From: Ramlibacter sp.
GTDB taxonomy: Bacteria; Pseudomonadota; Gammaproteobacteria; Burkholderiales; Burkholderiaceae_C
NCBI GenBank assembly: GCA_013815685.1
Contig: JACDFR010000044.1
Span: 1 to 33,322 of the forward strand
Length of the DNA: 33,322 nucleotides
Reading direction: 5' to 3'
A model generated the notes under the pieces. The model searched no databases. It was not told the origin of the DNA and saw only the letters and a program-made list of their open reading frames with translations. Both the position numbers and the translations under genes were made by a program. Of this stretch, positions 22,627 through 33,322 are shown piece after piece. How positions within the stretch are numbered: position 1 is the first letter of the stretch; every line of letters begins with the position of its first letter.

Positions 22627-23682
22627 ATGACGTACATCGCCAAGCCACGGCTGCGGCATCCGACGCTGCAGACCAACAAGGTCGGCTATACCCGGCGCGA
22701 CTATGAAGGCAAGGTCTCCACCTTGTGTGCAGGCTGCGGGCACGATTCGATTTCGGCGGCCATCATCCAGGCCTGCTGGGAACTGGACATCCAGCCCCAC
22801 CGGATCGCCAAGCTCTCCGGCATCGGATGCAGCTCCAAGACCCCGGATTACTTCCTGGGCGCCTCTCACGGATTCAATACGGTGCACGGTCGCATGCCGT
22901 CCGTGCTGACCGGTGCGAACCTGGCCAACCGGGATCTGCTCTACCTGGGCGTCTCGGGCGATGGCGATTCCGCATCCATCGGGCTGGGCCAGTTCGCGCA
23001 CGCGATGCGGCGCGGCGTGCGCATGGCCTACATCGTCGAGAACAACGGTGTGTACGGCCTGACCAAGGGCCAGTTCTCGGCGACCGCGGACCAGGGCTCC
23101 AAGAGCAAGAAGGGCGTGATCAACAGCGACAGCCCGGTCGACCTGGTCGCCATGGCGCTGCAACTGGGCGCGACGTATGTGGGACGGGGCTTTTCGGGCA
23201 ACAAGGAACAGCTGGTCCCGTTGATCAAGGGCGCCATGGCGCATGGCGGCGCGGCGTTCATCGACATCATCAGCCCCTGCGTGGCCTTCAACAACCACCC
23301 AGGCAGCACCAAAAGCTACGACTATGTGCGCGAGCACAACGAGGCCGTCAGCCGCATCGACTTCATCACGCCGCGCGGCGAAATCACGGCCCAGGCCGCA
23401 CCCGGCGAGGTGGTGGAGGTGCAGCAGCATGACGGCTCGCTGCTGCGCCTGCGCAGCCTGCATGCGGACTACGACCCCACCGACCGGTATGTGGCGATGA
23501 GCTACATGCAAAAGCACCAGGCCCTGGGGGAAGTCGTCACCGGGCTGCTGTACGTCGACCCGCTGGCGACGGACTTGCACACGGCGTTCAACACCAGCGC
23601 CGCGCCGCTCAATGCGCTGGACAAGCCCGAGTTGTGCCCGGGCACGGCCGTCTTGGCCAAGATCAATGACGGGCTGCGCTAG
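22627..23682 (+). CDS. 2-oxoacid:acceptor oxidoreductase, beta (TPP-binding) subunit
   Basis: 351 residues from ATG 22627. An N-terminal cysteine motif STLCAGCGHDSIS binds the Fe-S cluster, GIGCSSK is typical, and GVSGDGDSASIGLGQFAHAM ... ENNGVYGLTKGQ is the thiamine diphosphate/Mg motif (GDG-x-NN). It partners the gamma-alpha subunit upstream. Longer readings back to 22432 cross the intergenic repeat and lack family similarity. The C-terminal ~70 residues (after YDPTDRYVAMSYMQ) are the usual beta extension of KorB-type enzymes. Confidence 0.87.
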   Translation: MTYIAKPRLRHPTLQTNKVGYTRRDYEGKVSTLCAGCGHDSISAAIIQACWELDIQPHRIAKLSGIGCSSKTPDYFLGASHGFNTVHGRMPSVLTGANLANRDLLYLGVSGDGDSASIGLGQFAHAMRRGVRMAYIVENNGVYGLTKGQFSATADQGSKSKKGVINSDSPVDLVAMALQLGATYVGRGFSGNKEQLVPLIKGAMAHGGAAFIDIISPCVAFNNHPGSTKSYDYVREHNEAVSRIDFITPRGEITAQAAPGEVVEVQQHDGSLLRLRSLHADYDPTDRYVAMSYMQKHQALGEVVTGLLYVDPLATDLHTAFNTSAAPLNALDKPELCPGTAVLAKINDGLR

Positions 23683-23702
23683 ACGCGCCCAAGGGAGGCT
23701 AC

Positions 23703-24143
23703 ATGGCTGAACGCACGGTTTTCCAGTCCATTTCGCTCAAGCACGTGGTCAGCCTGGGGCCGCGCGCCACTGTCCGCGAAGCGGCGGGCGTGATGACCCG
23801 CGCCAACTGCAGCAGCGTGCTCATTCTGGAGCCGCCGAATTCGCTGCTCGGCATCGTGACCGAGCGCGACCTGATGACGCGGGTGCTCGCCAAGGCCCTC
23901 GATCCCGAACGAACCACGATGCGAGAGATCATGACGCCCAACCCGGTGTGCGTTCCGCCCGACACGCGCGTCTCGGATGCGGTGCTGATCATGATCGAGA
24001 AGGGCTTCCGGCACCTGCCCATCATCGGGCCAGCCGGGAAAATCATCGGGGTCTTCTCGGTGCGCGACGCGCTGCCGCGCGAGATCGGCACGGCCCTCAA
24101 TCAAGCCGAATTCAACGAGCAGGTCAACGACGTGCTAGGGTAG
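23703..24143 (+). CDS. Paired CBS-domain protein
   Basis: 146 residues comprising two CBS motifs: about 8-62 (SLKHVVSLGPRATVREAAGV ... LLGIVTERDLMTRVL) and about 76-130 (MREIMTPNPVCVPPDTRVSD ... GKIIGVFSVRDALPR). The Rossmann-like RDLM and RDAL segments are the adenosyl-phosphate-binding ends. CBS pairs bind AMP, ATP, NADH or SAM and regulate partner enzymes. It follows the KorB gene by 20 bp with GGAGG near the start, so it probably senses energy or redox state for that enzyme. Its 3' end overlaps the opposite-strand RnfB-like gene by 9 bp. Confidence 0.85.
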   Translation: MAERTVFQSISLKHVVSLGPRATVREAAGVMTRANCSSVLILEPPNSLLGIVTERDLMTRVLAKALDPERTTMREIMTPNPVCVPPDTRVSDAVLIMIEKGFRHLPIIGPAGKIIGVFSVRDALPREIGTALNQAEFNEQVNDVLG

Positions 24144-24794
24144 GTCGTTTCGCCGGGCCCTGGACCTGGCCAGCGCCGCTTCGATCACGGCGCGCTTGCG
24201 CTGCGCTTCCGGGGCCTCGGCCCCATGCGTTTGCGCCGGCAGGTCGGCCAGCTTCGCGCGGGCCCTGGCCTCAAGCATTTCCCCTTGCTCCGTGGCCTGG
24301 CGCTGCAGGCGTTGCTCCCGCGCGCGGTAGCGCTCGAGCGCCTGGTCGGCGTCGGCCTGCGACCAGGCCTGCCAGCCCGTGCGCTCGCCGGTCGCGTTCA
24401 CCATGCTGATGCAGTCCACGGGACACACAGGCACGCACAGCTCGCAACCCGTGCAATAGTGCTCGATCACCGTGTGCATCAGCTTGTTGCTGCCCAGGAT
24501 GGCGTCGGTGGGGCAGGCTTCGATGCAGAGCGTGCAGCCTATGCACCAGCCTTCATCGATCACTGCCGTGCCCCGCGGACCCTCGGCGCCATGGTGCGGA
24601 TTCAGCGCGCGTTGCGGCCGGCCCGTGATGGTTGCGAGCCGTGCTATTCCTTCGGCGCCGCCGGGAGGACATTGATTGATCTCGGCTTCGCCATCGGCAA
24701 TGGCCTGCGCATAAGCCGCGCAGTCGGGCAGGCCGCACCGGGTGCACTGCGTCTGGGGCAGCGCCGCGTGGATGCGAGCGGCCTGCGGGTTCAC
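24135..24794 (-). CDS. RnfB-like ferredoxin (soluble)
   Basis: 219 residues, GTG start. Residues about 17-43 (CTRCGLPDCAAYAQAIADGE ... NQCPPGG) are the RnfB-type Fe-S domain; two further [4Fe-4S] motifs follow (CIGCTLCIEACP, about 84-95; CTGCELCVPVCP, about 114-125). The N-terminal transmembrane helix of true RnfB is absent, and the C-terminus is an Arg/Ala/Glu-rich helical tail. No other rnf genes are nearby, so it probably acts as a lone electron carrier, perhaps for the KorAB-type enzyme encoded opposite. It is adjacent to phaZ (start one base after its stop). Confidence 0.85.
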   Translation of the reverse strand: MNPQAARIHAALPQTQCTRCGLPDCAAYAQAIADGEAEINQCPPGGAEGIARLATITGRPQRALNPHHGAEGPRGTAVIDEGWCIGCTLCIEACPTDAILGSNKLMHTVIEHYCTGCELCVPVCPVDCISMVNATGERTGWQAWSQADADQALERYRAREQRLQRQATEQGEMLEARARAKLADLPAQTHGAEAPEAQRKRAVIEAALARSRARRNDLP

Positions 24795-24795
24795 A

Positions 24796-26124
24796 TCAGG
24801 CAGCGGCCTTGATCTGGCGCGCCTTGCGCGCGGGCGCCGCCCCGGCCTTCAGCCGGGGGCCCTCGTTGAATTCGCGGATGAAATCGCGCACCTGCGGATA
24901 CACGGTATCGCGCCAGCGGCGGCCGCTGAAAATGCCATAGTGGCCCGCGCCATCGACCTCGAGGTGCTTCTGCCGGGCCTTGGGCACGCCGCTGCAAAGC
25001 GCATGCGCGGCCTCGGTCTGGCCCGAGCCGGAGATATCGTCCAGTTCGCCCTCGACGGTGAAGTGCGCCGTCGTCTTGATGTCCTGCGGCTGAACCCGCT
25101 CGAGCTCGCCGTCGTCGCTGATCACGTCCCAGCTTCCGTTGACCAGCGCGAACTCCTGGAACACCACGCGAATCGTTTCGAGGTAGTAGTCCGCATCCAT
25201 GTCGAGTACGGCGTTGTACTCGTCGTAGAACTTCCGGTGTGCTTCGGTGCTGGCGTCCTCGCCGCGGATGAGGTTCTTGAAGTAGTCGTAGTGGCTCGAC
25301 ATGTGGCGGTCAGGATTCATCGCCACGAAGCCGGTGTGCTGCAGGAAACCGGGGTAGACGCGCCGCCCGGCACCGGGGAAATTGGTGGGGACGCGGTAGA
25401 TGACGTTGTTCTCGAACCATTCGTAGCTCTTGTTCATCGCCAGGTTGTTCACCGCCGTGGGCGATTTGCGGGCGTCGATCGGTCCGCCCATCATCGTCAT
25501 GGTCAGCGGGGTCACTTCACCGCGTGAAGCCATCAGGGAAACGGCTGCCAGCACGGGTACGGTCGGCTGGCAGACACTGATGACGTGACAGTTGCCGTAG
25601 ACGCCTTGCAGATGCCGAATGAATTCCTGCACATAGTTGACGTAGTCGTCGAGATGGAACTCGCCCTGTTCAAGCGGAACGATGCGGGCGTTTTTCCAGT
25701 CGGTGATGTAGACCTTGTGGTCCGTGAGCATGGTGCGGACCGTATCGCGCAGCAAGGTGGCGTAGTGGCCCGACAGCGGCGCCACGATCAGCACGGCCGG
25801 CTGCCCCTTCAAGCGCTCCAGCGTGGCCGGTTCATCGGAAAAACGCTTGAAGCGGCGCAGTTCGCAGAACGGCTTGTCGATTTCCACCCGCTCGTGGATC
25901 GCGACTTCGCTGCCATCCACGTCCAGTGTGGTGATACCGAACTGGGGCTTTTCGTAGTCCTTCCAAAGGCGGTACATCAGGTCATAGCTCGCCGACACCC
26001 GCTGCGCAAAGGGGTTATGCCCGAAGGGCGACAGCGGATTGCCGTAGAGCTTGGAAGCCGCGTGCGCGAAATCCGCGAAAGGCTCCATCAGGTTTCGCTG
26101 CGCCTCGTAGATCTGGTAAAGCAT
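24796..26124 (-). CDS. phaZ: Intracellular polyhydroxybutyrate depolymerase
   Basis: 442 residues from MLYQIYEAQRN (ATG 26124, GAACGAG upstream); a longer frame to 26199 is not family-like. The alpha/beta-hydrolase of PhaZa1 type uses Cys instead of Ser as nucleophile: VISVCQPTVPVLAAVSLMAS with Cys185. The Asp and His of the triad are expected in the C-terminal part (FTVEGELDDISG; GAGHYGIFSGRRW). It degrades stored PHB to 3-hydroxybutyrate oligomers in the cytoplasm. Its presence indicates that the organism accumulates PHB. Confidence 0.93.
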   Translation of the reverse strand: MLYQIYEAQRNLMEPFADFAHAASKLYGNPLSPFGHNPFAQRVSASYDLMYRLWKDYEKPQFGITTLDVDGSEVAIHERVEIDKPFCELRRFKRFSDEPATLERLKGQPAVLIVAPLSGHYATLLRDTVRTMLTDHKVYITDWKNARIVPLEQGEFHLDDYVNYVQEFIRHLQGVYGNCHVISVCQPTVPVLAAVSLMASRGEVTPLTMTMMGGPIDARKSPTAVNNLAMNKSYEWFENNVIYRVPTNFPGAGRRVYPGFLQHTGFVAMNPDRHMSSHYDYFKNLIRGEDASTEAHRKFYDEYNAVLDMDADYYLETIRVVFQEFALVNGSWDVISDDGELERVQPQDIKTTAHFTVEGELDDISGSGQTEAAHALCSGVPKARQKHLEVDGAGHYGIFSGRRWRDTVYPQVRDFIREFNEGPRLKAGAAPARKARQIKAAA

Positions 26125-26220
26125 TTTCTCGTTCCCGTCCGTGTTGCAGTGCAATATAGCACTCTGCAGCAACACTTGCGGGCCCGCAAAACCACCCACG
26201 CGCCGACCTGCCGGACAGGC

Positions 26221-27417
26221 TTACATCACCTTGGCGATCGATTCGCAGACGTAATCGAGATTGCGGCTGTTCAGCGCGGCAACGCACATGCGGCCGGTAT
26301 CGGTGCCGTAGACGCCGAATTCGGTGCGCAGCCGCACCATCTGGTCCTTGTTGAGGCCTGAATAGCTGAACATTCCGATTTGCTGAGTAATAAAGTTCAT
26401 GTCCTGCTTCACCCCGGCTGCCTTGAGCTTTTCAGCCAGGGCCAGGCGCATCTGCTTGATTCGCCCCCGCATCTCCCCCAGTTCCTTTTCCCACAGCGTG
26501 CGCAGTTCCGGCGTATCGAGCACCATCGCCACCACCTGGCCGCCGTGGATGGGGGGGGTGCTGTAGTTGGCGCGGATCACGATCTTCAGCTGCGACAGCA
26601 CGCGGACAGCTTCTTCCTGGTCCTGGCACAGCACGGAAAGGCCGCCAACTCGCTCGCCGTAAAGGCTGAAGCTCTTCGAAAACGAGGTGGAAACGAAGAA
26701 GTTCTGGCCCGAGGCGACAAATTTGCCGATGACGGCGCCGTCCTCGGCGATGCCGTAGCCGAAGCCCTGGTAGGCCATGTCCAGGAAGGGCACCAGCTGG
26801 CGCGACTTCACCGTGGCAATGACCTCGTCCCACTGCTGGGGCGTGATGTCATAGCCGGTGGGATTGTGGCAGCACGCGTGCAGCACGACCACGGTACCCG
26901 CGGGCGCGAGGTTCAGTGCGGTGAGCATGCCGTCAAAGTCGATTCCCCGCTTGGCGGCGCTGTAGTAGGGGTAAGCCTCGACGGTGAAACCTGCCTGGCT
27001 GAACAGGGCCCGATGGTTCTCCCAGCTCGGATCGCTAATGAGCACCTTCGCGCCGGGATTGATCTTTCTCAGGAAGTCCGCCCCGACCTTCAACCCACCG
27101 GTGCCGCCCAGCGCCTGCACCGTGGCGACACGGCCGGCCTTGACCGGCTGGCTTTCGGCCCCGAATACGAGGTTCTTCACCGCCGCGTCGTAGGCTGCGA
27201 TCCCGTCGATGGGCAGATAGCCACGTGCCTTGGGCGCTTCCATCATCCTTTGCTCCGCCGCCTGCACGCACTCTAGAAGAGGAAGCTTTCCATTGTCGTC
27301 GTAGTACACCCCTACGCCCAGGTTGACTTTGCGGGGGTTGGTATCGGCGTTGAACTGCTCGTTGAGGCCCAGGATAGGGTCGCGCGGGGCCATTTCGACG
27401 GCGGAGAACAAAGACAT
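26221..27417 (-). CDS. tyrB: Aromatic amino acid/aspartate aminotransferase
   Basis: 398 residues from the ATG at 27417 (AAGGAAC upstream). Class I PLP aminotransferase: [29 protein letters not shown], and [17 protein letters not shown] with the PLP-binding lysine; the substrate arginine is near VAALN. The AspC/TyrB wording (Tyr70 region, [11 protein letters not shown]) fits both aspartate and aromatic substrates, transferring amino groups to 2-oxoglutarate. Divergent from uvrB over 108 bp. A longer upstream reading to 27522 has no ribosome site. Confidence 0.9.
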   Translation of the reverse strand: MSLFSAVEMAPRDPILGLNEQFNADTNPRKVNLGVGVYYDDNGKLPLLECVQAAEQRMMEAPKARGYLPIDGIAAYDAAVKNLVFGAESQPVKAGRVATVQALGGTGGLKVGADFLRKINPGAKVLISDPSWENHRALFSQAGFTVEAYPYYSAAKRGIDFDGMLTALNLAPAGTVVVLHACCHNPTGYDITPQQWDEVIATVKSRQLVPFLDMAYQGFGYGIAEDGAVIGKFVASGQNFFVSTSFSKSFSLYGERVGGLSVLCQDQEEAVRVLSQLKIVIRANYSTPPIHGGQVVAMVLDTPELRTLWEKELGEMRGRIKQMRLALAEKLKAAGVKQDMNFITQQIGMFSYSGLNKDQMVRLRTEFGVYGTDTGRMCVAALNSRNLDYVCESIAKVM

Positions 27418-27525
27418 GGAGTTCCTTGGGAAGTAGTTGTCTGCAGCACAGGGGCCGGGGTTGCTGTACGCTGTCCGGTTTTCCGCAATTTTACCGTCGC
27501 TGTAACAGGCCACGCGCCACAAGCC

Positions 27526-29637
<2,112 letters not shown>

Positions 29638-29643
29638 ACTGAC

Positions 29644-29665
29644 CTCGGATATACCCGAGCGTTTT
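29644..29665 (+). terminator. uvrB terminator
   Basis: CTCGG-ATATAC-CCGAG stem-loop (29644-29659), then CGTTTT. It starts 6 bp after the uvrB stop. The stem is short and the T-run is four bases. Confidence 0.55.
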
Positions 29666-29675
29666 GATTGGGTTC

Positions 29676-29704
29676 TGCTATACTTGACGGAAATACTCAA
29701 GAAC
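29676..29704 (+). promoter_or_regulatory. isc operon promoter with IscR-type site
   Basis: TGCTATACT is an extended -10 element. It overlaps ATACTTGAC-GGAAAT-ACTCAAGAA, an imperfect palindrome (CTTGA/TCAAG) resembling the type 1 site bound by [2Fe-2S]-IscR for autorepression. The -35 region is poor, in keeping with an extended -10 promoter. A leader of about 140 nt with a CCGGCA/TGCCGG hairpin (about 29752-29766) separates it from iscR. Confidence 0.65.
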
Positions 29705-29843
29705 ATCCCAAGAAAAGTCAATGAAATCAACGGTCAGACCGTTGGTGAGGGCCGGCAGATGCCGGAGGACATGGGCGGAGACGGACTCCCGGGGCTGGGC
29801 TTCGGAGCGGATAAAGGATAGGTCAAGCAACAAGGAGCTTGCG

Positions 29844-30380
29844 ATGCGTCTCACAACCAAAGGCCGCTTTGCGGTCACCGCGATGATCGATTTGGCCCTG
29901 CGCCAGAACAACGGTCCCGTGACGCTGGCGGCGATCAGCCAGCGCCAGCAAATTTCGCTGTCGTACCTGGAGCAGCTGTTCGGCAAGCTTCGGCGGCATG
30001 AACTGGTCGAGTCCACCCGGGGACCCGGCGGCGGCTACACGCTGGGCCGCAAGGCCGGCGAAATCACCGTGGCCGACATCATCGTGTCGGTGGACGAGCC
30101 CATCGACGCGACGCAGTGCGCAGGCAAGGAAAATTGCCAGGGCGACGGCGGCCGTTGCATGACGCACGAACTCTGGTCTGCGCTCAATCAGCGCATGGTC
30201 GAATTCCTTGATTCGGTCACCCTGCAAAAGCTGGTGGACGACCAGCTGGCCAAGGGCGTTCAGGTCGAGGACAAGCCCGCCGTCAAGCGCGCAATTTCCA
30301 GCCAGCCGGTGGTCAAGCCGATTCGCGTGAATGGGCCGAATTCGGTGTTCGCGCTCGGCAACTCCTACGCCAAGTCTTAA
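29844..30380 (+). CDS. iscR: Fe-S cluster regulator IscR
   Basis: 178 residues from ATG 29844 (AAGGAG upstream). Rrf2-family winged helix ([49 protein letters not shown]) with cluster ligands Cys92, Cys98, Cys105 and His108; the last spacing is one residue longer than in E. coli. The [2Fe-2S] form represses the isc operon and apo-IscR regulates other genes. The C-terminal ~40 residues are a non-conserved Lys/Val/Pro tail. Confidence 0.95.
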   Translation: MRLTTKGRFAVTAMIDLALRQNNGPVTLAAISQRQQISLSYLEQLFGKLRRHELVESTRGPGGGYTLGRKAGEITVADIIVSVDEPIDATQCAGKENCQGDGGRCMTHELWSALNQRMVEFLDSVTLQKLVDDQLAKGVQVEDKPAVKRAISSQPVVKPIRVNGPNSVFALGNSYAKS

Positions 30381-30423
30381 AGACGCGGCTATTTCATCCG
30401 CCAGCAGTACCAGCCAGCCAGCC

Positions 30424-31644
30424 ATGGACCAGACTCCGCATTTCCCGATCTATTTGGACTACGGTGCGACGACGCCCGTCGACCCGCGAGTGGTCGACGC
30501 GATGATCCCGTGGTTGCGCGAGCACTTCGGCAATCCCGCGTCGCGCAGCCATGCCTGGGGTTGGGAAGCCGAAGCGGCTGTGGAAAAGGCACGCGAGCAG
30601 GTGGCTGACCTGGTTGCCGCCGACCCGCGCGAGATCGTCTGGACCTCGGGCGCCACCGAATCGAACAACCTGGCCATCAAGGGTGCGGCCAACTTCTACA
30701 AGAGCCGCGGCAAGCACCTGATCACGGTGAAGACCGAACACAAGGCGGTGCTGGACCCCATGCGCGAGCTCGAACGGCAAGGCTTCGAGGTGACTTACCT
30801 GGACGTGCAGGAAGACGGGCTGCTGGATCTTGGGGTGCTGAAAGCCGCGATGCGTCCCGACACCATTCTGGTCAGCGTGATGTTCGTCAACAACGAGATC
30901 GGCGTCGTCCAGGACATCGCGGCCATCGGTGCGCTGTGCCGGGAAAAAGGCATTATTTTCCACGTGGACGGGGCACAAGCCACCGGCAAGGTGGAGATCG
31001 ACATCAAGAAGCTGCCTGTCGACCTGCTGAGCCTGGCATCGCACAAGACCTACGGCCCGAAAGGCATCGGCGCCTTGTACGTCAGCCGCAAGCCGCGGAT
31101 TCGACTGGAGGCGCAGATGCATGGGGGCGGCCACGAACGCGGGATGCGCTCCGGCACATTGCCCACGCACCAGATCGTCGGCATGGGCGAGGCTTTCCGC
31201 ATCGCCAAGGCGGAGATGGCGCAAGACAACGCCAAGGCGCGGGCCCTTCAAAAGCGCCTGCTCGACGGCTTGAAAGAGGTGGAGCAGGTGTTCATCAACG
31301 GCCACCTGGAGCGCCGCGTGGCCCAGAACCTGAACATGAGCTTCAATTTTGTCGAGGGCGAGTCGCTGATCATGGGCATCAAGGGCCTGGCCGTCTCGTC
31401 GGGCTCCGCCTGCACCTCGGCTTCGCTCGAGCCCAGTTACGTGCTGCGCGCTCTGGGGCGCAGCGACGAACTTGCGCACAGCAGCTTGCGCATGACCATC
31501 GGCCGCTTTACGACCGAGGAAGAAATCGATTACGCCATCTCCACGATCAAGCAGAACGTCGCGCGCCTGCGCGAGCTCAGCCCGCTGTGGGAGATGCATC
31601 AGGATGGGATCGACATCTCGACCATCCAGTGGACCGCACATTGA
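30424..31644 (+). CDS. iscS: Cysteine desulfurase IscS
   Basis: 406 residues from [10 protein letters not shown]. Class V aminotransferase fold: [35 protein letters not shown] (PLP lysine), [15 protein letters not shown], and the mobile loop [10 protein letters not shown] with the persulfide-carrying cysteine. It supplies sulfur to IscU and tRNA modification enzymes. The C-terminal end ([21 protein letters not shown]) is the IscU-binding tail seen in group I IscS. The frame upstream of the ATG overlaps iscR and is not used. Confidence 0.97.
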   Translation: MDQTPHFPIYLDYGATTPVDPRVVDAMIPWLREHFGNPASRSHAWGWEAEAAVEKAREQVADLVAADPREIVWTSGATESNNLAIKGAANFYKSRGKHLITVKTEHKAVLDPMRELERQGFEVTYLDVQEDGLLDLGVLKAAMRPDTILVSVMFVNNEIGVVQDIAAIGALCREKGIIFHVDGAQATGKVEIDIKKLPVDLLSLASHKTYGPKGIGALYVSRKPRIRLEAQMHGGGHERGMRSGTLPTHQIVGMGEAFRIAKAEMAQDNAKARALQKRLLDGLKEVEQVFINGHLERRVAQNLNMSFNFVEGESLIMGIKGLAVSSGSACTSASLEPSYVLRALGRSDELAHSSLRMTIGRFTTEEEIDYAISTIKQNVARLRELSPLWEMHQDGIDISTIQWTAH

Positions 31645-31662
31645 ATCCAAGAGGTATCCGAA

Positions 31663-32049
31663 ATGGCCTATTCCGAAAAAGTCGTTGATCACTATGAAAA
31701 CCCCCGCAATGTCGGCTCCTTCGACAAAGGCGACGAGTCGGTGGGCACTGGCATGGTGGGTGCGCCCGCCTGTGGCGACGTGATGAAGCTGCAGATCAAG
31801 GTGAATCCCCGCACGGGCGTGATCGAAGATGCGCGCTTCAAGACATACGGCTGCGGCTCGGCCATCGCGTCCAGCTCGCTCGTGACCGAGTGGGTCAAGG
31901 GCAAGACGCTGGACCAGGCGGCGTCGCTGAAGAACAGCCAGATCGCCGAGGAACTGGCGCTTCCGCCGGTGAAGATCCATTGCTCGATCCTGGCCGAGGA
32001 TGCCATCAAGGCGGCAGTCGCAGACTATAAAAAGAAACACACACACTGA
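31663..32049 (+). CDS. iscU: Fe-S scaffold protein IscU
   Basis: 128 residues with the three scaffold cysteines Cys37 (GAPACGD), Cys64 (YGCGSA) and Cys107 plus His106 in the LPPVKIHCS motif recognised by HscA. Asp39 is also conserved. It assembles [2Fe-2S] and [4Fe-4S] clusters with sulfur from IscS. It starts 18 bp after iscS, in the operon. Confidence 0.97.
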   Translation: MAYSEKVVDHYENPRNVGSFDKGDESVGTGMVGAPACGDVMKLQIKVNPRTGVIEDARFKTYGCGSAIASSSLVTEWVKGKTLDQAASLKNSQIAEELALPPVKIHCSILAEDAIKAAVADYKKKHTH

Positions 32050-32061
32050 ATCCGGCAAGCA

Positions 32062-32385
32062 ATGGCAATTTCACTGACAGAAGCAGCAGCCCGCCACGTC
32101 ACCCGCTATCTCGGCAAACGCGGCAGGGGCGTGGGTGTGAGGCTGGGTGTGAAGACGACCGGCTGCTCTGGCCTGGCATACAAGCTCGAGTACGTGGATG
32201 AGGTCGCGCCCGAGGACATCGTGTTCGAAGACCACGGCGTCAAGGTGCTGATCGATCCCAAGAGCCTGGCCTATATCGACGGCACCCAGCTCGATTTCGT
32301 GCGCGAAGGCCTCAACGAGGGCTTCAAGTTCCTGAATCCGAACGAGCGCGACCGCTGCGGTTGCGGCGAATCGTTCCGGGTCTGA
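32062..32385 (+). CDS. iscA: A-type Fe-S carrier IscA
   Basis: 107 residues with the three A-type cysteines: Cys35 (TTGCSGLAY) and Cys99/Cys101 (RCGCGESF). It receives clusters or iron and delivers them to apo-proteins. Start 12 bp after iscU. Confidence 0.95.
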   Translation: MAISLTEAAARHVTRYLGKRGRGVGVRLGVKTTGCSGLAYKLEYVDEVAPEDIVFEDHGVKVLIDPKSLAYIDGTQLDFVREGLNEGFKFLNPNERDRCGCGESFRV

Positions 32386-32433
32386 GCAGCCGTGCTTGCG
32401 CCGCAGTTGCGCCCCGGAGCGCCGGCTGTGACC

Positions 32434-32946
32434 ATGCAGTCCAGCGACTTCGAACTGTTCGGCCTTCCCGAGCGGTTTGCGCAAGACCGGATCGCCATCG
32501 ACGCGCGCTGGAAAGACCTGCAGCGCGAAGCCCATCCGGACAAATTTGCGGCACAGGGACCGGCCGCGCAACGCGTGGCCACGCAGTGGTCGGGCCGGAT
32601 CAATGAGGCCTACCGCCGCCTGCGCGACCCGCTCAGGCGCGCCGCGTACCTTTGCGAACTCCGCGGCGCACCGATCGATACCGGGAACAATACCGCGATG
32701 CCGGTCGATTTCCTGGCTGGGCAGATGGCCTGGCGCGAGGCGCTGGATGAAGCTGTCACCGAGGCCGACCTCGACGCGCTGAACGACGAGTTGAACCTTG
32801 CCCGTCATCAGTCCCTGCAGCGCATCGGACAGCTGCTGGACGAAGAAAATGACGCCAAGGCCGCGTCCCAGCAGGTCAGAAGCCTTATGTTCATCGAGCG
32901 CTTTGGCCAGGACGTCGAGTCCAGGCTCGACCAACTGGGACAATAG
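32434..32946 (+). CDS. hscB: Co-chaperone HscB
   Basis: 170 residues from [12 protein letters not shown] (ATG 32434). A J-domain with HPDKF (34-38) is followed by the C-terminal three-helix bundle that binds IscU ([15 protein letters not shown] ... LFIER-like end). GTG codons at 32428 and 32392 are alternative starts, but the ATG matches the family N-terminus. It stimulates HscA ATPase and delivers IscU. Confidence 0.92.
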   Translation: MQSSDFELFGLPERFAQDRIAIDARWKDLQREAHPDKFAAQGPAAQRVATQWSGRINEAYRRLRDPLRRAAYLCELRGAPIDTGNNTAMPVDFLAGQMAWREALDEAVTEADLDALNDELNLARHQSLQRIGQLLDEENDAKAASQQVRSLMFIERFGQDVESRLDQLGQ

Positions 32947-32951
32947 ACGCC

Positions 32952-33322
32952 ATGGCATTGCTCCAGATATCGGAACCGAACCAGTCGCCCGACCCGCACC
33001 AGCGGCGTATCGCGGTGGGGATCGACCTGGGAACCACGCATTCGCTGGTGGCGGCCGTGCGAAGCGGCGTGGCTGAGTGCCTGCCGGATGCGCAGGGCAG
33101 GCCGATTCTTCCTTCGGTGGTGCGCTACCTCGAGGGCGCGGGACGGCAGATCGGCTACGAGGCACAGGCGGCGCAGGCCGAGGATCCGGAGAACAGCATC
33201 GCTTCGGTGAAGCGCTTCATGGGGCGCGGGCTGGGTGACATCGCCAACCGCGAGAAGCTGCCCTACCGCTTCGTCGACAAGCCGGGAATGATTGCCCTCC
33301 AGACGCGTGCCGGCGAGAAGTC
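32952..33322 (+). CDS. hscA: Fe-S chaperone HscA (partial, cut by window end)
   Basis: The first ~123 residues of an Hsp70-family ATPase; the 3' part lies outside. [18 protein letters not shown] is the phosphate-binding start, with the HscA-type [11 protein letters not shown] and [12 protein letters not shown] following. It acts with HscB on IscU cluster release. Start 5 bp after hscB. Confidence 0.95.
   Translation, partial: MALLQISEPNQSPDPHQRRIAVGIDLGTTHSLVAAVRSGVAECLPDAQGRPILPSVVRYLEGAGRQIGYEAQAAQAEDPENSIASVKRFMGRGLGDIANREKLPYRFVDKPGMIALQTRAGEK

Noticed and set aside
20178..22679. An 833-codon minus-strand frame opposite the 2-oxoacid oxidoreductase genes
   Set aside because: No family features; mirror of coding sequence on plus.
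27418..27525. A LexA box before uvrB (TTGTCTGCAGCACAG)
   Set aside because: The spacing is seven rather than eight and the first half is TTGT; not a convincing CTGT-N8-ACAG site.
30394..32058. A 554-codon minus-strand frame opposite iscS/iscU
   Set aside because: Shadow frame of the isc operon.

Overview
The window looks like chromosomal DNA of a Burkholderiales bacterium, probably Comamonadaceae-like. The protein families, the high GC of the right two thirds, the PHB depolymerase, the tyrB-uvrB-isc arrangement and a C-rich palindromic intergenic repeat typical of that group all point there. This is judged from sequence patterns; no database was searched.

Positions 1-147 are the 3' end of a glutaryl-CoA dehydrogenase gene. 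From about 150 to 10,400 lies an accessory island of visibly lower and more variable GC. Nearly all its genes are on the minus strand. Its left part (about 400-4,760) and a piece near 9,090-9,600 read as integron gene cassettes: short genes whose stop codons sit in or next to GCCTAAC-type core sites, followed by palindromic attC-like sites. No integron integrase is present, so this looks like an orphan attC cluster. The cargo is a small HExxH protein, a nucleoside deoxyribosyltransferase/TIR-like protein, three toxin-antitoxin pairs (HigBA-like, BrnTA, and HicBA with a frameshifted hicA) and a glyoxalase-family protein. Fragments of IS110-, IS1111-group- and IS1182-like transposases sit between cassettes, several abutting attC cores.

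Inside the island, 4,777-8,539 is a compact minus-strand operon that resembles a biosynthetic cluster. In order of transcription it holds an internally deleted MFS transporter, an acyl carrier protein, a MaoC-like hydratase, a carboxyl-methyltransferase-like SAM enzyme, an aminoacyl-tRNA-synthetase-like amino acid:[carrier protein] ligase, an AurF-like diiron oxygenase, and the first ~30 residues of a FAD-dependent oxidoreductase. The likely theme is loading an amino acid onto a carrier protein and oxidising it there. This is the most novel-looking system in the window, and it is truncated at its 3' end.

From 10,635 the sequence is ordinary core genome. A GntR regulator is divergent from a propionate pathway operon: methylmalonyl-CoA mutase, MeaB, propionyl-CoA carboxylase beta and alpha, and a methylmalonyl-CoA epimerase-like protein. 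Next is a 2-oxoacid:acceptor oxidoreductase unit (GltD-like/ferredoxin fusion, gamma-alpha fusion, beta, CBS protein) that may interconvert succinyl-CoA and 2-oxoglutarate and couple it to NAD(P)H. An RnfB-like ferredoxin, phaZ and an aromatic aminotransferase are on the minus strand; uvrB and the isc operon (iscR-iscS-iscU-iscA-hscB-hscA, the last cut by the window end) are on the plus strand.
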